Positions 32,664 to 40,939 of a stretch of DNA of 64,000 bases are shown here, piece by piece. The stretch lies in contig NZ_JADMVE010000005.1 of the NCBI RefSeq assembly GCF_015547515.1, positions 1 to 64,000 of the forward strand, written 5' to 3'. Source of the stretch: Eubacterium sp. 1001713B170207_170306_E7 (GTDB lineage Bacteria; Bacillota; Clostridia; Eubacteriales; Eubacteriaceae). Under the pieces are notes generated by a model. The model made no database searches and was not told where the DNA came from. It saw only the letters and a list, made by a program, of their open reading frames with translations. Position numbers and translations under genes: made by a program. The number at the start of each line of letters is the position of its first letter. Positions within the stretch are counted from its first letter, which is position 1.

Positions 32664-33590
32664 ATGAAAGTCTATGAAGAATTAACCGAGCTCATCGGCG
32701 GTACTCCGCTGCTGAAACTAAACCACCTGATGGAAAAGGAGGAGTTGAAGGCCAGCCTTTTCGGCAAGCTGGAATTTTTTAATCCCGGCGGCAGTGTCAA
32801 GGACCGCATCGCCCTGTCCATGGTCCTTGACGCTGAGGAAAAGGGGCTTCTCGCGCCTGGCGGCACCATCATTGAGCCCACCAGCGGCAACACGGGCATC
32901 GGCCTGGCCCTGGTGGCAACCCTCCGGGGCTACCACCTCATTCTGACCATGCCAGAGACCATGAGCATCGAACGGAGAAGTCTGCTTAAAGCCTTTGGCG
33001 CGGAAATCGTCCTGACCGACGGCGACATGGCCATGCAGGGCTCCATCGATAAGGCCCGTGAGCTTAACCGCGAAATCAAAAACTCTATTATTCTGGAACA
33101 GTTTGAAAATCCCGCCAATCCCATCGCCCATGAAAAAACCACCGCGTTGGAAATTTGGGACGATCTCGACGGCAGGGTGGATATCTTTGTAGCTGGTGTC
33201 GGTACAGGCGGTACCCTCGGCGGGGTTGGAAAAGGCTTAAAGGAAAAAAATCCGGATGTCCAGATCATTGCCGTAGAGCCCTTTGGCTCACAGGTGTTAA
33301 AAGGGAAGCCCGCCGGATTCCACGCCATTCAGGGCATCGGCGCAAACTTTGTGCCCGCCGTTCTGGACCGTGACATCATCGACGAGATCCTCCCGGTCAA
33401 GGACGAGGATGCCTATGCCTATGCCCGCGTCTTAACCAAAACCGAGGGGCTTTTGGTCGGTATCTCCTCCGGCGCTGTGGCCTGGGCGGCCATCCAGCTT
33501 GCCAGACGCCCGGAAAACGCCGGAAAGAACATTGTGATCCTGCTGCCGGATACCGGAGAACGTTATTTATCCACACCGCTTTTTAATTAA
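32664..33590 (+). CDS. cysK: cysteine synthase (O-acetylserine sulfhydrylase)
   Basis: The ATG at 32664 follows AGGAG and gives 308 residues, the CysK norm. The PLP lysine is in NPGGSVKDRIAL. The TSGNTGIGLA loop binds substrate, and GTGGTLGGVGKGLKEK binds the cofactor phosphate. A late SSGAVAW motif closes the site. It converts O-acetylserine and sulfide to cysteine. It lies 20 bases after metY, so both sulfide-assimilating enzymes are co-expressed. Confidence 0.94.
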   Translation: MKVYEELTELIGGTPLLKLNHLMEKEELKASLFGKLEFFNPGGSVKDRIALSMVLDAEEKGLLAPGGTIIEPTSGNTGIGLALVATLRGYHLILTMPETMSIERRSLLKAFGAEIVLTDGDMAMQGSIDKARELNREIKNSIILEQFENPANPIAHEKTTALEIWDDLDGRVDIFVAGVGTGGTLGGVGKGLKEKNPDVQIIAVEPFGSQVLKGKPAGFHAIQGIGANFVPAVLDRDIIDEILPVKDEDAYAYARVLTKTEGLLVGISSGAVAWAAIQLARRPENAGKNIVILLPDTGERYLSTPLFN

Positions 33591-33606
33591 AGCGAATCCG
33601 AAAAGA

Positions 33607-33638
33607 GCCGGACTGCAAGGCACGGCAGCCCGGTTTTA
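33607..33638 (+). terminator. weak terminator between cysK and metA
   Basis: GCCGGaCTGC pairs with GCAGcCCGG and is followed by TTTTAAT. The short T-run suggests partial termination, lowering metA expression relative to metY-cysK. Confidence 0.55.
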
Positions 33639-33668
33639 ATCGACATCAAACAAAAAGGAAGTGACTCT

Positions 33669-34595
33669 ATGCCCATCAAAATTCCAGGCGACCTGCCTGC
33701 TTTTCAGATTCTTGAAAATGAAAACATCTTTGTCATGGACCAGGACCGGGCGACTACACAGGATATCCGCCCTCTGAAAATCGCCATCATGAATCTCATG
33801 CCCACCAAGGTCGTTACCGAGACCCAGCTGCTGCGGCTCATCGGCAATACCCCCATTCAGGTGGACGTCACCCTTCTGCAGTCCGATACCCACGACTGCA
33901 AAAACACGGATCAGGCGCACCTGGATACTTTTTACAAAACCTTCAGTGATGTGCGCCACGAATATTTTGACGGTCTTATCATCACCGGCGCTCCTATCGA
34001 AACCCTTCCCTTTGAGGAGGTCGATTACTGGGATGAGCTGGTGGATATTATGGACTGGAGCCTGACCCATGTGTACTCCACGCTTCATATCTGCTGGGGC
34101 GCTCAGGCCGCTTTATACCACCACTACGGCGTGCCAAAGCACCATCTGGACCACAAGCTCTTCGGCGTTTTTGAACACCACCTCGAGGAAAAATATATTC
34201 CGCTGTTCCGCGGCTTTGACGATATTTTCTATGTGCCCCATTCCCGTCATTCCGAGGTGCGCCGTGAAGACATCGAAAAGGTACCGGAGCTTTCCATGAT
34301 GGCCATGTCCGACGAAGCGGGCGTATACATCGTGACCGCTAAAGAAGGGCGGCAGATATTTATCACCGGCCACAGCGAGTACGACTGGGATACCCTGAAA
34401 AAGGAATATGACCGGGATATCTCCCAGGGCAGGCCCATCAATGTCCCCAACAACTATTACCCGGACGATGACCCCGCCAGAAAGCCGGTGGTGCGCTGGC
34501 GCGGCCATTCTAACCTGTTGTTTTTCAACTGGCTCAATTATTATGTTTATCAGGCAACCCCCTATGATCTGGAGCGCAATCCGGATTTTGGCTGA
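33669..34595 (+). CDS. metAA: homoserine O-acetyltransferase (MetA family, acetyl type)
   Basis: The 308-residue MetA family protein has the catalytic cysteine Cys142 in [16 protein letters not shown] and the His/Glu of the triad further on ([25 protein letters not shown]). Residue 111 is Glu in [14 protein letters not shown]. In this family Glu111 goes with acetyl-CoA and Gly111 with succinyl-CoA, so the product should be O-acetylhomoserine, the MetY substrate encoded upstream. The frequent annotation 'homoserine O-succinyltransferase' would be misleading. The ribosome site is AAGGAAGTGAC. Confidence 0.92.
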   Translation: MPIKIPGDLPAFQILENENIFVMDQDRATTQDIRPLKIAIMNLMPTKVVTETQLLRLIGNTPIQVDVTLLQSDTHDCKNTDQAHLDTFYKTFSDVRHEYFDGLIITGAPIETLPFEEVDYWDELVDIMDWSLTHVYSTLHICWGAQAALYHHYGVPKHHLDHKLFGVFEHHLEEKYIPLFRGFDDIFYVPHSRHSEVRREDIEKVPELSMMAMSDEAGVYIVTAKEGRQIFITGHSEYDWDTLKKEYDRDISQGRPINVPNNYYPDDDPARKPVVRWRGHSNLLFFNWLNYYVYQATPYDLERNPDFG

Positions 34596-34656
34596 CATTA
34601 ACTGCTAATGTGGTCAGTTCACTGACGCAGCAGCTTTACACAGTAATGTTAAATTT

Positions 34657-34703
34657 AAAACACCTGTAAGTCAGGAATTATCCTGACTTACAGGTGTTTT
34701 ATT
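34657..34703. terminator. strong bidirectional terminator
   Basis: A ~19-bp perfect stem (AAACACCTGTAAGTCAGGA and its complement) with a 4-5 base loop has flanking A- and T-runs. It serves convergent metA and the TetR gene and overlaps the TetR stop. Confidence 0.92.
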
Positions 34704-35340
34704 TAAGAAGCTGTATATGCGAAAAGGAATACCTGTCAATCTGTCTATAAGCCTCATAAGATGCACGGAAAAGGTCGACGTCCCGAATTCCCAAGAGACG
34801 GCTGGTATTTGTCAAAATTAAAACTACCAGATCCTTTGGCGGCATTTTTGCATCATCTTCAATATATTTTAATAATACTTCTCTTCTTGCTCCATAATCA
34901 GCAGCCGTAAGGTATTTAAACTGTTTTTTTGTAATTGGTAAATTAAAAATTTCAATAAAGTCACTATAAACAAGATCGATGCTACTATGCATAAGAAAAT
35001 CAACCGATTGCTTTTTCAGCGTCTCATAATAAAAAGACGTTGTGATAGGGTCATCAAAGATATTGATATTAAAAATCATGGAAACATAAAAATGCTTGTA
35101 ATAAGCATTTCTGCATTTAGGAATATTTTCAACCGCATAATCCTTGATTCTTAAAAAATAATCGTTGAATATTACAGATACCAGATAATCCTTTGTCGGA
35201 AAATAATAGGTCAAATTTCCCTGAGCAATACCAACGGTCTCAGCAATTTCTTTCATCGATGTTTTTTTATATCCCTTTTCATGAAAAAATTTTTTTGCCG
35301 TGCTTAGAATTTTATTTTTTGTTTCTTCGCCCTTTTTCAA
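34699..35340 (-). CDS. TetR-family transcriptional regulator
   Basis: The TTG at 35340 preceded by GAGGTGAG is the best start, giving 213 residues and beginning at the usual TetR position, just before KGEETKNKILSTAKKFFHEKGYKKTSMKEIAETVGIAQGNLTYYFPTKDYLVSVIF. That is the helix-turn-helix (about 5-55). The rest is an all-helical ligand and dimer domain without family resemblance. It lies divergent to the UROD-like gene, whose promoter carries a palindrome suited to TetR binding. Thus it probably controls the methyltransferase and two transporters. Confidence 0.88.
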   Translation of the reverse strand: MKKGEETKNKILSTAKKFFHEKGYKKTSMKEIAETVGIAQGNLTYYFPTKDYLVSVIFNDYFLRIKDYAVENIPKCRNAYYKHFYVSMIFNINIFDDPITTSFYYETLKKQSVDFLMHSSIDLVYSDFIEIFNLPITKKQFKYLTAADYGARREVLLKYIEDDAKMPPKDLVVLILTNTSRLLGIRDVDLFRASYEAYRQIDRYSFSHIQLLK

Positions 35341-35414
35341 ATATCTCACCTCACGCAAACAATTATAACAAACCACACAACATTTCGCAAAATATAAAAG
35401 CTTTAAGGAAATCG

Positions 35415-35443
35415 TTGACATTTACTTTAAAATAGTCTATAAT
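35415..35443 (+). promoter_or_regulatory. consensus sigma-A promoter of the UROD-YjiH module
   Basis: A perfect TTGACA (35415-35420), 17-base spacer and TATAAT (35438-35443). So strong a promoter implies tight repression, in line with the palindrome just downstream. Confidence 0.88.
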
Positions 35444-35449
35444 CAAATA

Positions 35450-35463
35450 AAACTAATTAGTTT
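35450..35463 (+). promoter_or_regulatory. candidate TetR operator
   Basis: AAACTAATTAGTTT is a perfect 14-base palindrome located at the expected transcription start of the UROD-like gene, between the divergent TetR gene and its probable target. A repressor bound here would block initiation. Confidence 0.65.
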
Positions 35464-35494
35464 ATTTTTAAAAAATCCTAAACGAGGTGAGCAA

Positions 35495-36646
35495 ATGATT
35501 TATGAAGAACGAATGACGCGGTTAAACATGGCTTTTTCAAGAAAAGAACCCGATCGTGTCCCCATATTATCAATGTCTGAAACCTGGCACTTAAATTACG
35601 CTGGGATAAGCGTAGAAAAAGCGTTCATTGAGAGTCCAGACCTATACTTCAAGGCTTTTCAAAAATATCAGGATGATATTTACTTTGACGGCCAACATGG
35701 TCTTGGAAATGTTTTTCCTATTAAAATGATTGACCGACTTGGGACTGGCGGCACTTACATCGCTAACGAAAATGGTTTGCAGGTTATCGGAAGCAAGGCT
35801 GAGGTTATGACTCCTGACGAATACCCTGATTTAATAGAAGATCCTCTTGGTTTTGTCGCAAAAACAATTGCTCCTAGAAAGTATTCAGCTTTAAATCAGG
35901 ATTTTAATACTTCTTACAAAAATCTGTGTGACGCAATGGATGAATTCAAAAAATTCGCAGAGCTCAATGGCACTGTTACTAATCGGCTGAAAAATGAATT
36001 GGGAATACCCGTTTTAACTGGAGCTGCCTGCTATGTAACACCTGACATTATGCTTGATCACCTCCGTGATTTTGTCGGAACGATTAACGATATCCGCAGA
36101 CATCCCGATGAGTTTTATAAAGCCTGCGACGCACTTTTTGACTGGACAATAAAGCTTGTAACAGAATTTTACACAACACCTGAGGATGGCCGATTTATTT
36201 TCAGCCCTTTACATCTCCCCACCTATCTGAAACCAAAAGACTTTGAAAAATACTATTTGCCGCATCTGATTAAAATGGTTGAGACTTTAACTGCAAAAGG
36301 ATATACACAATTTCTGTTCATGGAAAACAACTGGGAACCCTATCTTGAAATGCTTCAGGACCTTCCTGATGGAAAAATCGCGGGTTTGTTTGAGCATGGC
36401 GATCTGAGTGAAATCAAAAAGTCTATCGGGAATAAAATGTGTGTTATCGGCGGAATGCCCACCAATATATTAAACCATAAAACCAAGCTGGAGTGCATTG
36501 ATTATGCTAAACATGTTATTGATACCTGTGCCCCCGGCGGTGGATATATCTTTAGTGTTGATCGCTCACTGCTGTCCTTACAGGATTGCAACCCAGATAA
36601 TTTAAGGGCGGTTAATAATTTTGTCACTGAATATGGAATTTATTAG
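35495..36646 (+). CDS. uroporphyrinogen-decarboxylase-like methyltransferase family protein
   Basis: The 383-residue protein has the UROD/MtaA fold: RLNMAFSRKEPDRVPI at the N-terminus, a C-terminal FEHGDLSEIKKSIGNKMCVIGGMP region and DTCAPGGGYIFSVD. In corrinoid-dependent systems these proteins take methyl groups from methoxy compounds or hand them to a carrier. It is too divergent to be HemE, and no haem genes are near. The usual zinc HxC motif of MtaA/MtbA is not seen; His and Glu (MENNW, FEHGD) occupy the region. It is co-transcribed with a 41-residue protein and two YjiH transporters under a TetR regulator. The substrate is unknown, and the base composition is AT-rich. Confidence 0.8.
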   Translation: MIYEERMTRLNMAFSRKEPDRVPILSMSETWHLNYAGISVEKAFIESPDLYFKAFQKYQDDIYFDGQHGLGNVFPIKMIDRLGTGGTYIANENGLQVIGSKAEVMTPDEYPDLIEDPLGFVAKTIAPRKYSALNQDFNTSYKNLCDAMDEFKKFAELNGTVTNRLKNELGIPVLTGAACYVTPDIMLDHLRDFVGTINDIRRHPDEFYKACDALFDWTIKLVTEFYTTPEDGRFIFSPLHLPTYLKPKDFEKYYLPHLIKMVETLTAKGYTQFLFMENNWEPYLEMLQDLPDGKIAGLFEHGDLSEIKKSIGNKMCVIGGMPTNILNHKTKLECIDYAKHVIDTCAPGGGYIFSVDRSLLSLQDCNPDNLRAVNNFVTEYGIY

Positions 36647-36660
36647 AGGAGGTTTATACC

Positions 36661-36786
36661 ATGCTTGATTCAATTAACGGTACTATTTTTGAAACACTGG
36701 AAAATGACTATTTTATTGATTTGCCAAACGAAGAAGCACGAGAAGCAATGATCCTGAAAATATTGTACATGCTCCTGGCAAGATAA
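36661..36786 (+). CDS. 41-residue small protein
   Basis: A short open frame starting MLDSINGTIFETLENDYF and ending ILKILYMLLAR sits alone between the UROD-like and YjiH genes. GAGGAGG is 7 bases before its ATG, stronger than at most full-size genes here. Its stop overlaps the ribosome site (TAAGGAG) of the YjiH gene, so translation is probably coupled. The protein is acidic at first and ends in an amphipathic or hydrophobic helix that might touch membrane or transporter. No family is recognised. Confidence 0.7.
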   Translation: MLDSINGTIFETLENDYFIDLPNEEAREAMILKILYMLLAR

Positions 36787-36796
36787 GGAGAAAAAA

Positions 36797-38113
36797 ATGA
36801 ATGAAAACATTGAACGTAATAATACCGGAAAGATTAAATTTGTTCTTTTCAGTTTGATCGGACTTGTTGTTTTCTTTGTAAAACTTCCCTTTGGTGAAAC
36901 AAGCACCGTTCCTATTGATATGATTGTCGGTATTGCCAAAACAGCACTGGCACCGGTTCTTCCCTATCTGGTTCTGGCTATCGGTATCTACGGAATGTAT
37001 GATGTTTTTATAAAACAAAAATCCTACAAAGGAGGAGTCTCCAATATCATTATGTCAATCTGTAAAGCGCTTGGCTTTTTGATGATTGTTTTGGTCGTGT
37101 TTAACATTGGGCCTTCCTTTTTGATGGCTCCAGATATTGGCCCTTCTACCGTGAAAATACTTGGAGGCTCTGTCGCTTTAGTCGCTGCAATCGGCGCTTT
37201 CTTCCTTCCTCTTTTGCTGGAATTTGGTTTGGCAGACGCCATTGGCGTTTTTCTCAGGCCTCTTATGCGTCCGCTTTTCAAAGTTCCCGGTAAATCAGGC
37301 GTTGTTGCTGTAACTGAGTATATTGGAAACTTTTCACTCGGCCACATCGCGATTAATAAAATGTACAAAAATGGTGAAGTGACTGGAAAAGAAGCTGCAA
37401 TAATAGCAACTGGATGGGCGACTCCTTCTTTGGTGACTTTTATGGTATTTGCCAATATGATGGAGATTATGAATTATTGGAATATCTATTTTCTTGTTGT
37501 CACTTTAGCTGTTACAATCATAACATTTATTACAATCCGCATCTATCCACTGCGAAATATTAAAAATGATTATTATCCCGGCGTGACACCCATTGAAGAA
37601 AAAGTATATAAAACGAACTTGTTTAAAAACTTTTGGGCTGAAGGTGTTAAAAAGGCAGACAACGCCCCTTCTCTCGGGAAAATAGAACTTACACAGTTAA
37701 AAAATATTCTTCCTATGCTTGGCGGTATGATGACTACCGGTATGTTTTTTATGGCCGGTGGCCTTATTTTAAAAACTTATACTCCTATTGTAACTTGGAT
37801 CGGATACCTTTTCTGGCCATTCCTTTCCCTTATACAGATTCCGGATATCACCGTCGCTATGCAATCATGCGGTATGTCTATTCTAGACAGCATGTTTACC
37901 GTCGTTGTTGCGGTCGGTCAGAATATCGACATTGCTACTCGTTTTCTCATCGCTGCAATTCCACCCTGCATGATCGTTTTTCTTTCTGGATTTGTTCCAT
38001 GCCTTTTGTCCACAGAAGTTCCCATTAAATTTTATCAGTTAATCATGCTTTGGTTTATAAGAGTTGTTCTAACCATCCTGTTAATCGGTTCTTTCGTTTG
38101 GTTATTTTTCTAA
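36797..38113 (+). CDS. YjiH-family membrane transporter (first copy)
   Basis: The 438-residue integral membrane protein has about 10 hydrophobic segments and contains nucleoside-recognition (GATE)-type elements. The start KIKFVLFSLIGLVVFFVKLPFGETSTVPIDMIV, GVFLRPLMRPLFKVPGKSGV and FTTGMFFMAGGL-like stretches define the YjiH family. Transport substrate is not established for the family. It lies next to a UROD-like enzyme, so it may import that enzyme's substrate or export its product. AAGGAG precedes the ATG. Confidence 0.83.
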   Translation: MNENIERNNTGKIKFVLFSLIGLVVFFVKLPFGETSTVPIDMIVGIAKTALAPVLPYLVLAIGIYGMYDVFIKQKSYKGGVSNIIMSICKALGFLMIVLVVFNIGPSFLMAPDIGPSTVKILGGSVALVAAIGAFFLPLLLEFGLADAIGVFLRPLMRPLFKVPGKSGVVAVTEYIGNFSLGHIAINKMYKNGEVTGKEAAIIATGWATPSLVTFMVFANMMEIMNYWNIYFLVVTLAVTIITFITIRIYPLRNIKNDYYPGVTPIEEKVYKTNLFKNFWAEGVKKADNAPSLGKIELTQLKNILPMLGGMMTTGMFFMAGGLILKTYTPIVTWIGYLFWPFLSLIQIPDITVAMQSCGMSILDSMFTVVVAVGQNIDIATRFLIAAIPPCMIVFLSGFVPCLLSTEVPIKFYQLIMLWFIRVVLTILLIGSFVWLFF

Positions 38114-38128
38114 CGTATAAAATTAAAA

Positions 38129-38163
38129 ATCCTGGATAGCTTACATAATCAGCTATCCAGGAT
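38129..38163 (+). promoter_or_regulatory. intercistronic hairpin between the two YjiH genes
   Basis: A 13-bp perfect stem, ATCCTGGATAGCT / AGCTATCCAGGAT with a 9-base loop, has no T-run. It may stabilise or process the mRNA or cause slight termination, setting different levels of the two transporters. Confidence 0.6.
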
Positions 38164-38183
38164 AATACCATGGAGGAGAGCAA

Positions 38184-39518
38184 ATGGCAGCGAAAAAATA
38201 TTTTAACGAAAAAAAAGGCGCTGTTCGATTTATTGGTTTCAGTCTGATAGGCATTTTTCTTTTCTTTATTCAAGTTCCTTTTGGAAACGGGAGAAAAATA
38301 CCAATCGACATCATCATTACGGTTATCCGTCAATTCTTTGGTAATTTCTTACCTTATTTTGTATTACTTATTGGACTTTTTGGTATGATTGATATTTTTC
38401 TCATTCGAAAAACTTATAAAGGCAGCAAAACAGCTGTTGCTATGACAATTTGTAAGATTCTAGGCTTTTTAATGATCGTGGCATCAGTATTTCAATTTGG
38501 TCCATATTTTTTAATCAAGCCTGAAATTGGTCCGTACACTGTCAATTTACTTGGCGGTCCTGTTGGTATCACGATTTTAATTGGTTCATTATTCTTACCG
38601 CTTTTACTGGAATATGGTCTTGCCGATGCTTTGGGCGTACTCCTGCGACCCATCATGCGTCCGGTTTTTAAAATCCCGGGTAGAACAGCTATCGTTGCAG
38701 TAACAGCCTTTTTCGGGAATTTTGCTCTTGGCCATATTGGCATTGAAAAAATGTATAAGCAGGGGCAGTGTACTGGTAAAGAATCCGCAATCGTAGGAAC
38801 CGGATTTGCAACGGCTTCTATCGTTACCTTTATGGTATTTGCCAACATGGTTGGCATTATGGATCAATGGAATCTTTATTTTATTCTGACGGTCATCTGC
38901 ACTTTTGGCATTACCGCAATAACATGCCGAATCTATCCGCTCCGCCATATAAAAAACACTTACTATCCAAAAGTGACGCCCGATCCCGAACCCGAGTATA
39001 AAACAAATGTTTTTAAAAATGCGTTTCTCGAAGGTATTAAATCCGCTGAAACTGCAACACCACTGATTGAAAATATAGCGCTTCAGGTAAAAGACACACT
39101 TTTTGTTCTTGGGGGCATGTTAACAAGCGGGATGTTCTTTATGGCTGGTGCATTAATTATTAAAGAACATACTGAAATTTTCACATGGATCGGCTATCTA
39201 TTCTGGCCCTTCCTGTCCCTTGTCAAAATGCCCGATATGGCTATAGCCATTGATGCCTGTGGTATTTCTATCCTTGATTCCATGCTAGCCGCCGCAGTAG
39301 GCGCTAATGCACTGCAAGACGGAATTATGCTAGCAATGACCACAAGGTACTTTTTAGCCGTACTGCCTGTTTCCATGATTGTATTTTTTTCTGGTTTTAT
39401 TCCCTGTATTCTATCCACGGAAATTCCAATCAAATTACATGAATTGATTATATTATGGTTTATAAGGGTTGTCCTGACAATTTTTATTATTGGTATTTTT
39501 GGATTACTCTTCTTATAA
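38184..39518 (+). CDS. YjiH-family membrane transporter (second copy)
   Basis: The 444-residue paralogue of the preceding gene is alignable along its whole length. It shares the N-terminal FIGFSLIGIFLFFIQVPFGNGRKIPIDIII, LRPIMRPVFKIPGRTAIVAV, FGNFALGHIGIEKMYKQG and the C-terminal IPCILSTEIPIKLHELIILWFIRVVLT. Tandem duplication with divergence suggests either two substrates or a heteromeric transporter. GGAGGAGAG lies before the ATG. A strong terminator follows. Confidence 0.83.
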   Translation: MAAKKYFNEKKGAVRFIGFSLIGIFLFFIQVPFGNGRKIPIDIIITVIRQFFGNFLPYFVLLIGLFGMIDIFLIRKTYKGSKTAVAMTICKILGFLMIVASVFQFGPYFLIKPEIGPYTVNLLGGPVGITILIGSLFLPLLLEYGLADALGVLLRPIMRPVFKIPGRTAIVAVTAFFGNFALGHIGIEKMYKQGQCTGKESAIVGTGFATASIVTFMVFANMVGIMDQWNLYFILTVICTFGITAITCRIYPLRHIKNTYYPKVTPDPEPEYKTNVFKNAFLEGIKSAETATPLIENIALQVKDTLFVLGGMLTSGMFFMAGALIIKEHTEIFTWIGYLFWPFLSLVKMPDMAIAIDACGISILDSMLAAAVGANALQDGIMLAMTTRYFLAVLPVSMIVFFSGFIPCILSTEIPIKLHELIILWFIRVVLTIFIIGIFGLLFL

Positions 39519-39529
39519 AAGGCTGCTTT

Positions 39530-39580
39530 AAAAGACCGTCTGAATTAACATTTTCTGGTTAATTCAGACGGTCTTCTTTA
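39530..39580. terminator. strong bidirectional terminator
   Basis: A perfect 18-bp stem, AAGACCGTCTGAATTAAC and its complement with an 8-base loop, has flanking A- and T-runs. It ends the YjiH operon and the convergent ArsR-like gene. Confidence 0.92.
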
Positions 39581-40684
39581 CTTTATCCCCAGCGTAATCT
39601 GGTTTAAAATATCGTCCAGCTTCTTCTTACTGATTGAGTAAAAGGCTTCCTGGCGGACCTTGTGAACCTCAGTCATTGAAAGGCCGGTCAACTGCTTCAG
39701 ATGGCGTGATACCGCCCCCGGAGACACCATGAGTTCGTCTGACAGCATCTTGGTCGTCATCGGCTTTTCTGCAATCATGCAGATGATTTTCAGGCGGGTC
39801 TCATCGGCAAAGGCCTTGAAATAGGGGACAAGCTCTCGGACAATTTTATCCAGCTCCTCGTTTTCCAAAATAATATTTGAGCACAGCACCAGATTAAACC
39901 GATCATTGGTGAAAAAGTAATGCGGTGCGCAGAACAGGGAAGCATAAACCTTGATATTGATGAAAAAATCCTCAAAAACATGGTTGTAACCGGGATACTT
40001 TTCATTCTTGTCTGAGTAGATATACTTTCTGTTTTGAAAGGAAATACAGGGGTGGATGGCACTGATAAATGTGGAAAGGTCTGCTCTTTCAAACAGCGCT
40101 TTTTTCTGGTCCAGCTCCTGGGCCAGCAGCTCAGAAATCTCCGGCCATTCCTCCTTAAAAACATTTTCCCAAAGCTCCCGAAGCACACTGGAGATGCGTT
40201 TTCTGTAGCTGTCAATGTGGCACAGAAAATCATAGGAGGTCTGTTTATCAACATATTCCGGGAGATAGCTGTCCTCTACTTCAAGGATAAGCTCAGGCTC
40301 CTTCATCCATCTGTGCAGCGTGGACCGGCTGACCTTATTATAGGGAAACGCCACAGCGCAGTAGCTTGCGTCTGACAGCTGATCCATCTTTTCAATCATC
40401 ACCTCAAAGGGCTCATTCTCTTCATCAATGGTCAGATAATGCATCATCTCCGGCGGAAAGGTCCAGCTCCAGGTGACCTTATCCAGCGCCAGCACTTCTT
40501 CTAAAAATTCCGGCGTTATTTTTTTCCGCAGCCGTTTAAAAAGGGTTTTATTGTAAACATGGTGGGTCTCGTTGGTCAGAATATGCAGAAAAAATGACAT
40601 CTCAAAAATCGGATCAATATAAAAGGACGCGGTGACCCGCTCTTCTTTTCGAATATTTGTATCGTAATAATTACTCAGTGGCAT
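39578..40684 (-). CDS. ArsR-like winged-helix regulator with large N-terminal domain
   Basis: The 368-residue protein has a C-terminal ArsR-type HTH (about 290-345), FKAFADETRLKIICMIAEKPMTTKMLSDELMVSPGAVSRHLKQL. It is preceded by ~280 residues without a clear family, mixed helical, resembling DUF5937-type N-terminal parts of some regulators. It has no obvious metal-binding cysteine pattern. It lies divergent to the MFS-MttB-MttB operon and is its likely regulator. Its start follows AGGAGAAGCCCAA on the minus strand. Confidence 0.8.
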   Translation of the reverse strand: MPLSNYYDTNIRKEERVTASFYIDPIFEMSFFLHILTNETHHVYNKTLFKRLRKKITPEFLEEVLALDKVTWSWTFPPEMMHYLTIDEENEPFEVMIEKMDQLSDASYCAVAFPYNKVSRSTLHRWMKEPELILEVEDSYLPEYVDKQTSYDFLCHIDSYRKRISSVLRELWENVFKEEWPEISELLAQELDQKKALFERADLSTFISAIHPCISFQNRKYIYSDKNEKYPGYNHVFEDFFINIKVYASLFCAPHYFFTNDRFNLVLCSNIILENEELDKIVRELVPYFKAFADETRLKIICMIAEKPMTTKMLSDELMVSPGAVSRHLKQLTGLSMTEVHKVRQEAFYSISKKKLDDILNQITLGIK

Positions 40685-40939
40685 TTGGGCTTCTCCTTGC
40701 TACCGCTCACTCACATGTTCCAAATCGTGTGTAATGATCAGGTATAGGTTATTCTACTCTCATTATAATCGAAACCATCCTAAAACTCAATAGCATATTT
40801 GCTTTTTGATTAATATATATTTGATCATATGCAAAATAATATATAAACTATTTAATCAATCTATTATTGACTAAATGCTAAATATATGTTATTCTTTAGT
40901 CAGTTGATCAACACAAAAATTTCATAAGGGGAAATCGTC
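40685..40939. promoter_or_regulatory. divergent regulatory region, ArsR-like gene / MFS-MttB operon
   Basis: An AT-rich 255-base region. It contains the palindrome GTTGATCAAC (40903-40912). An inverted repeat GACTAAA...TTTAGTC (about 40869-40901) surrounds a possible TTGACT / 17 / TATTCT promoter. These are candidate operators for the ArsR-like regulator. I see no sigma-54 promoter here. Confidence 0.5.
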
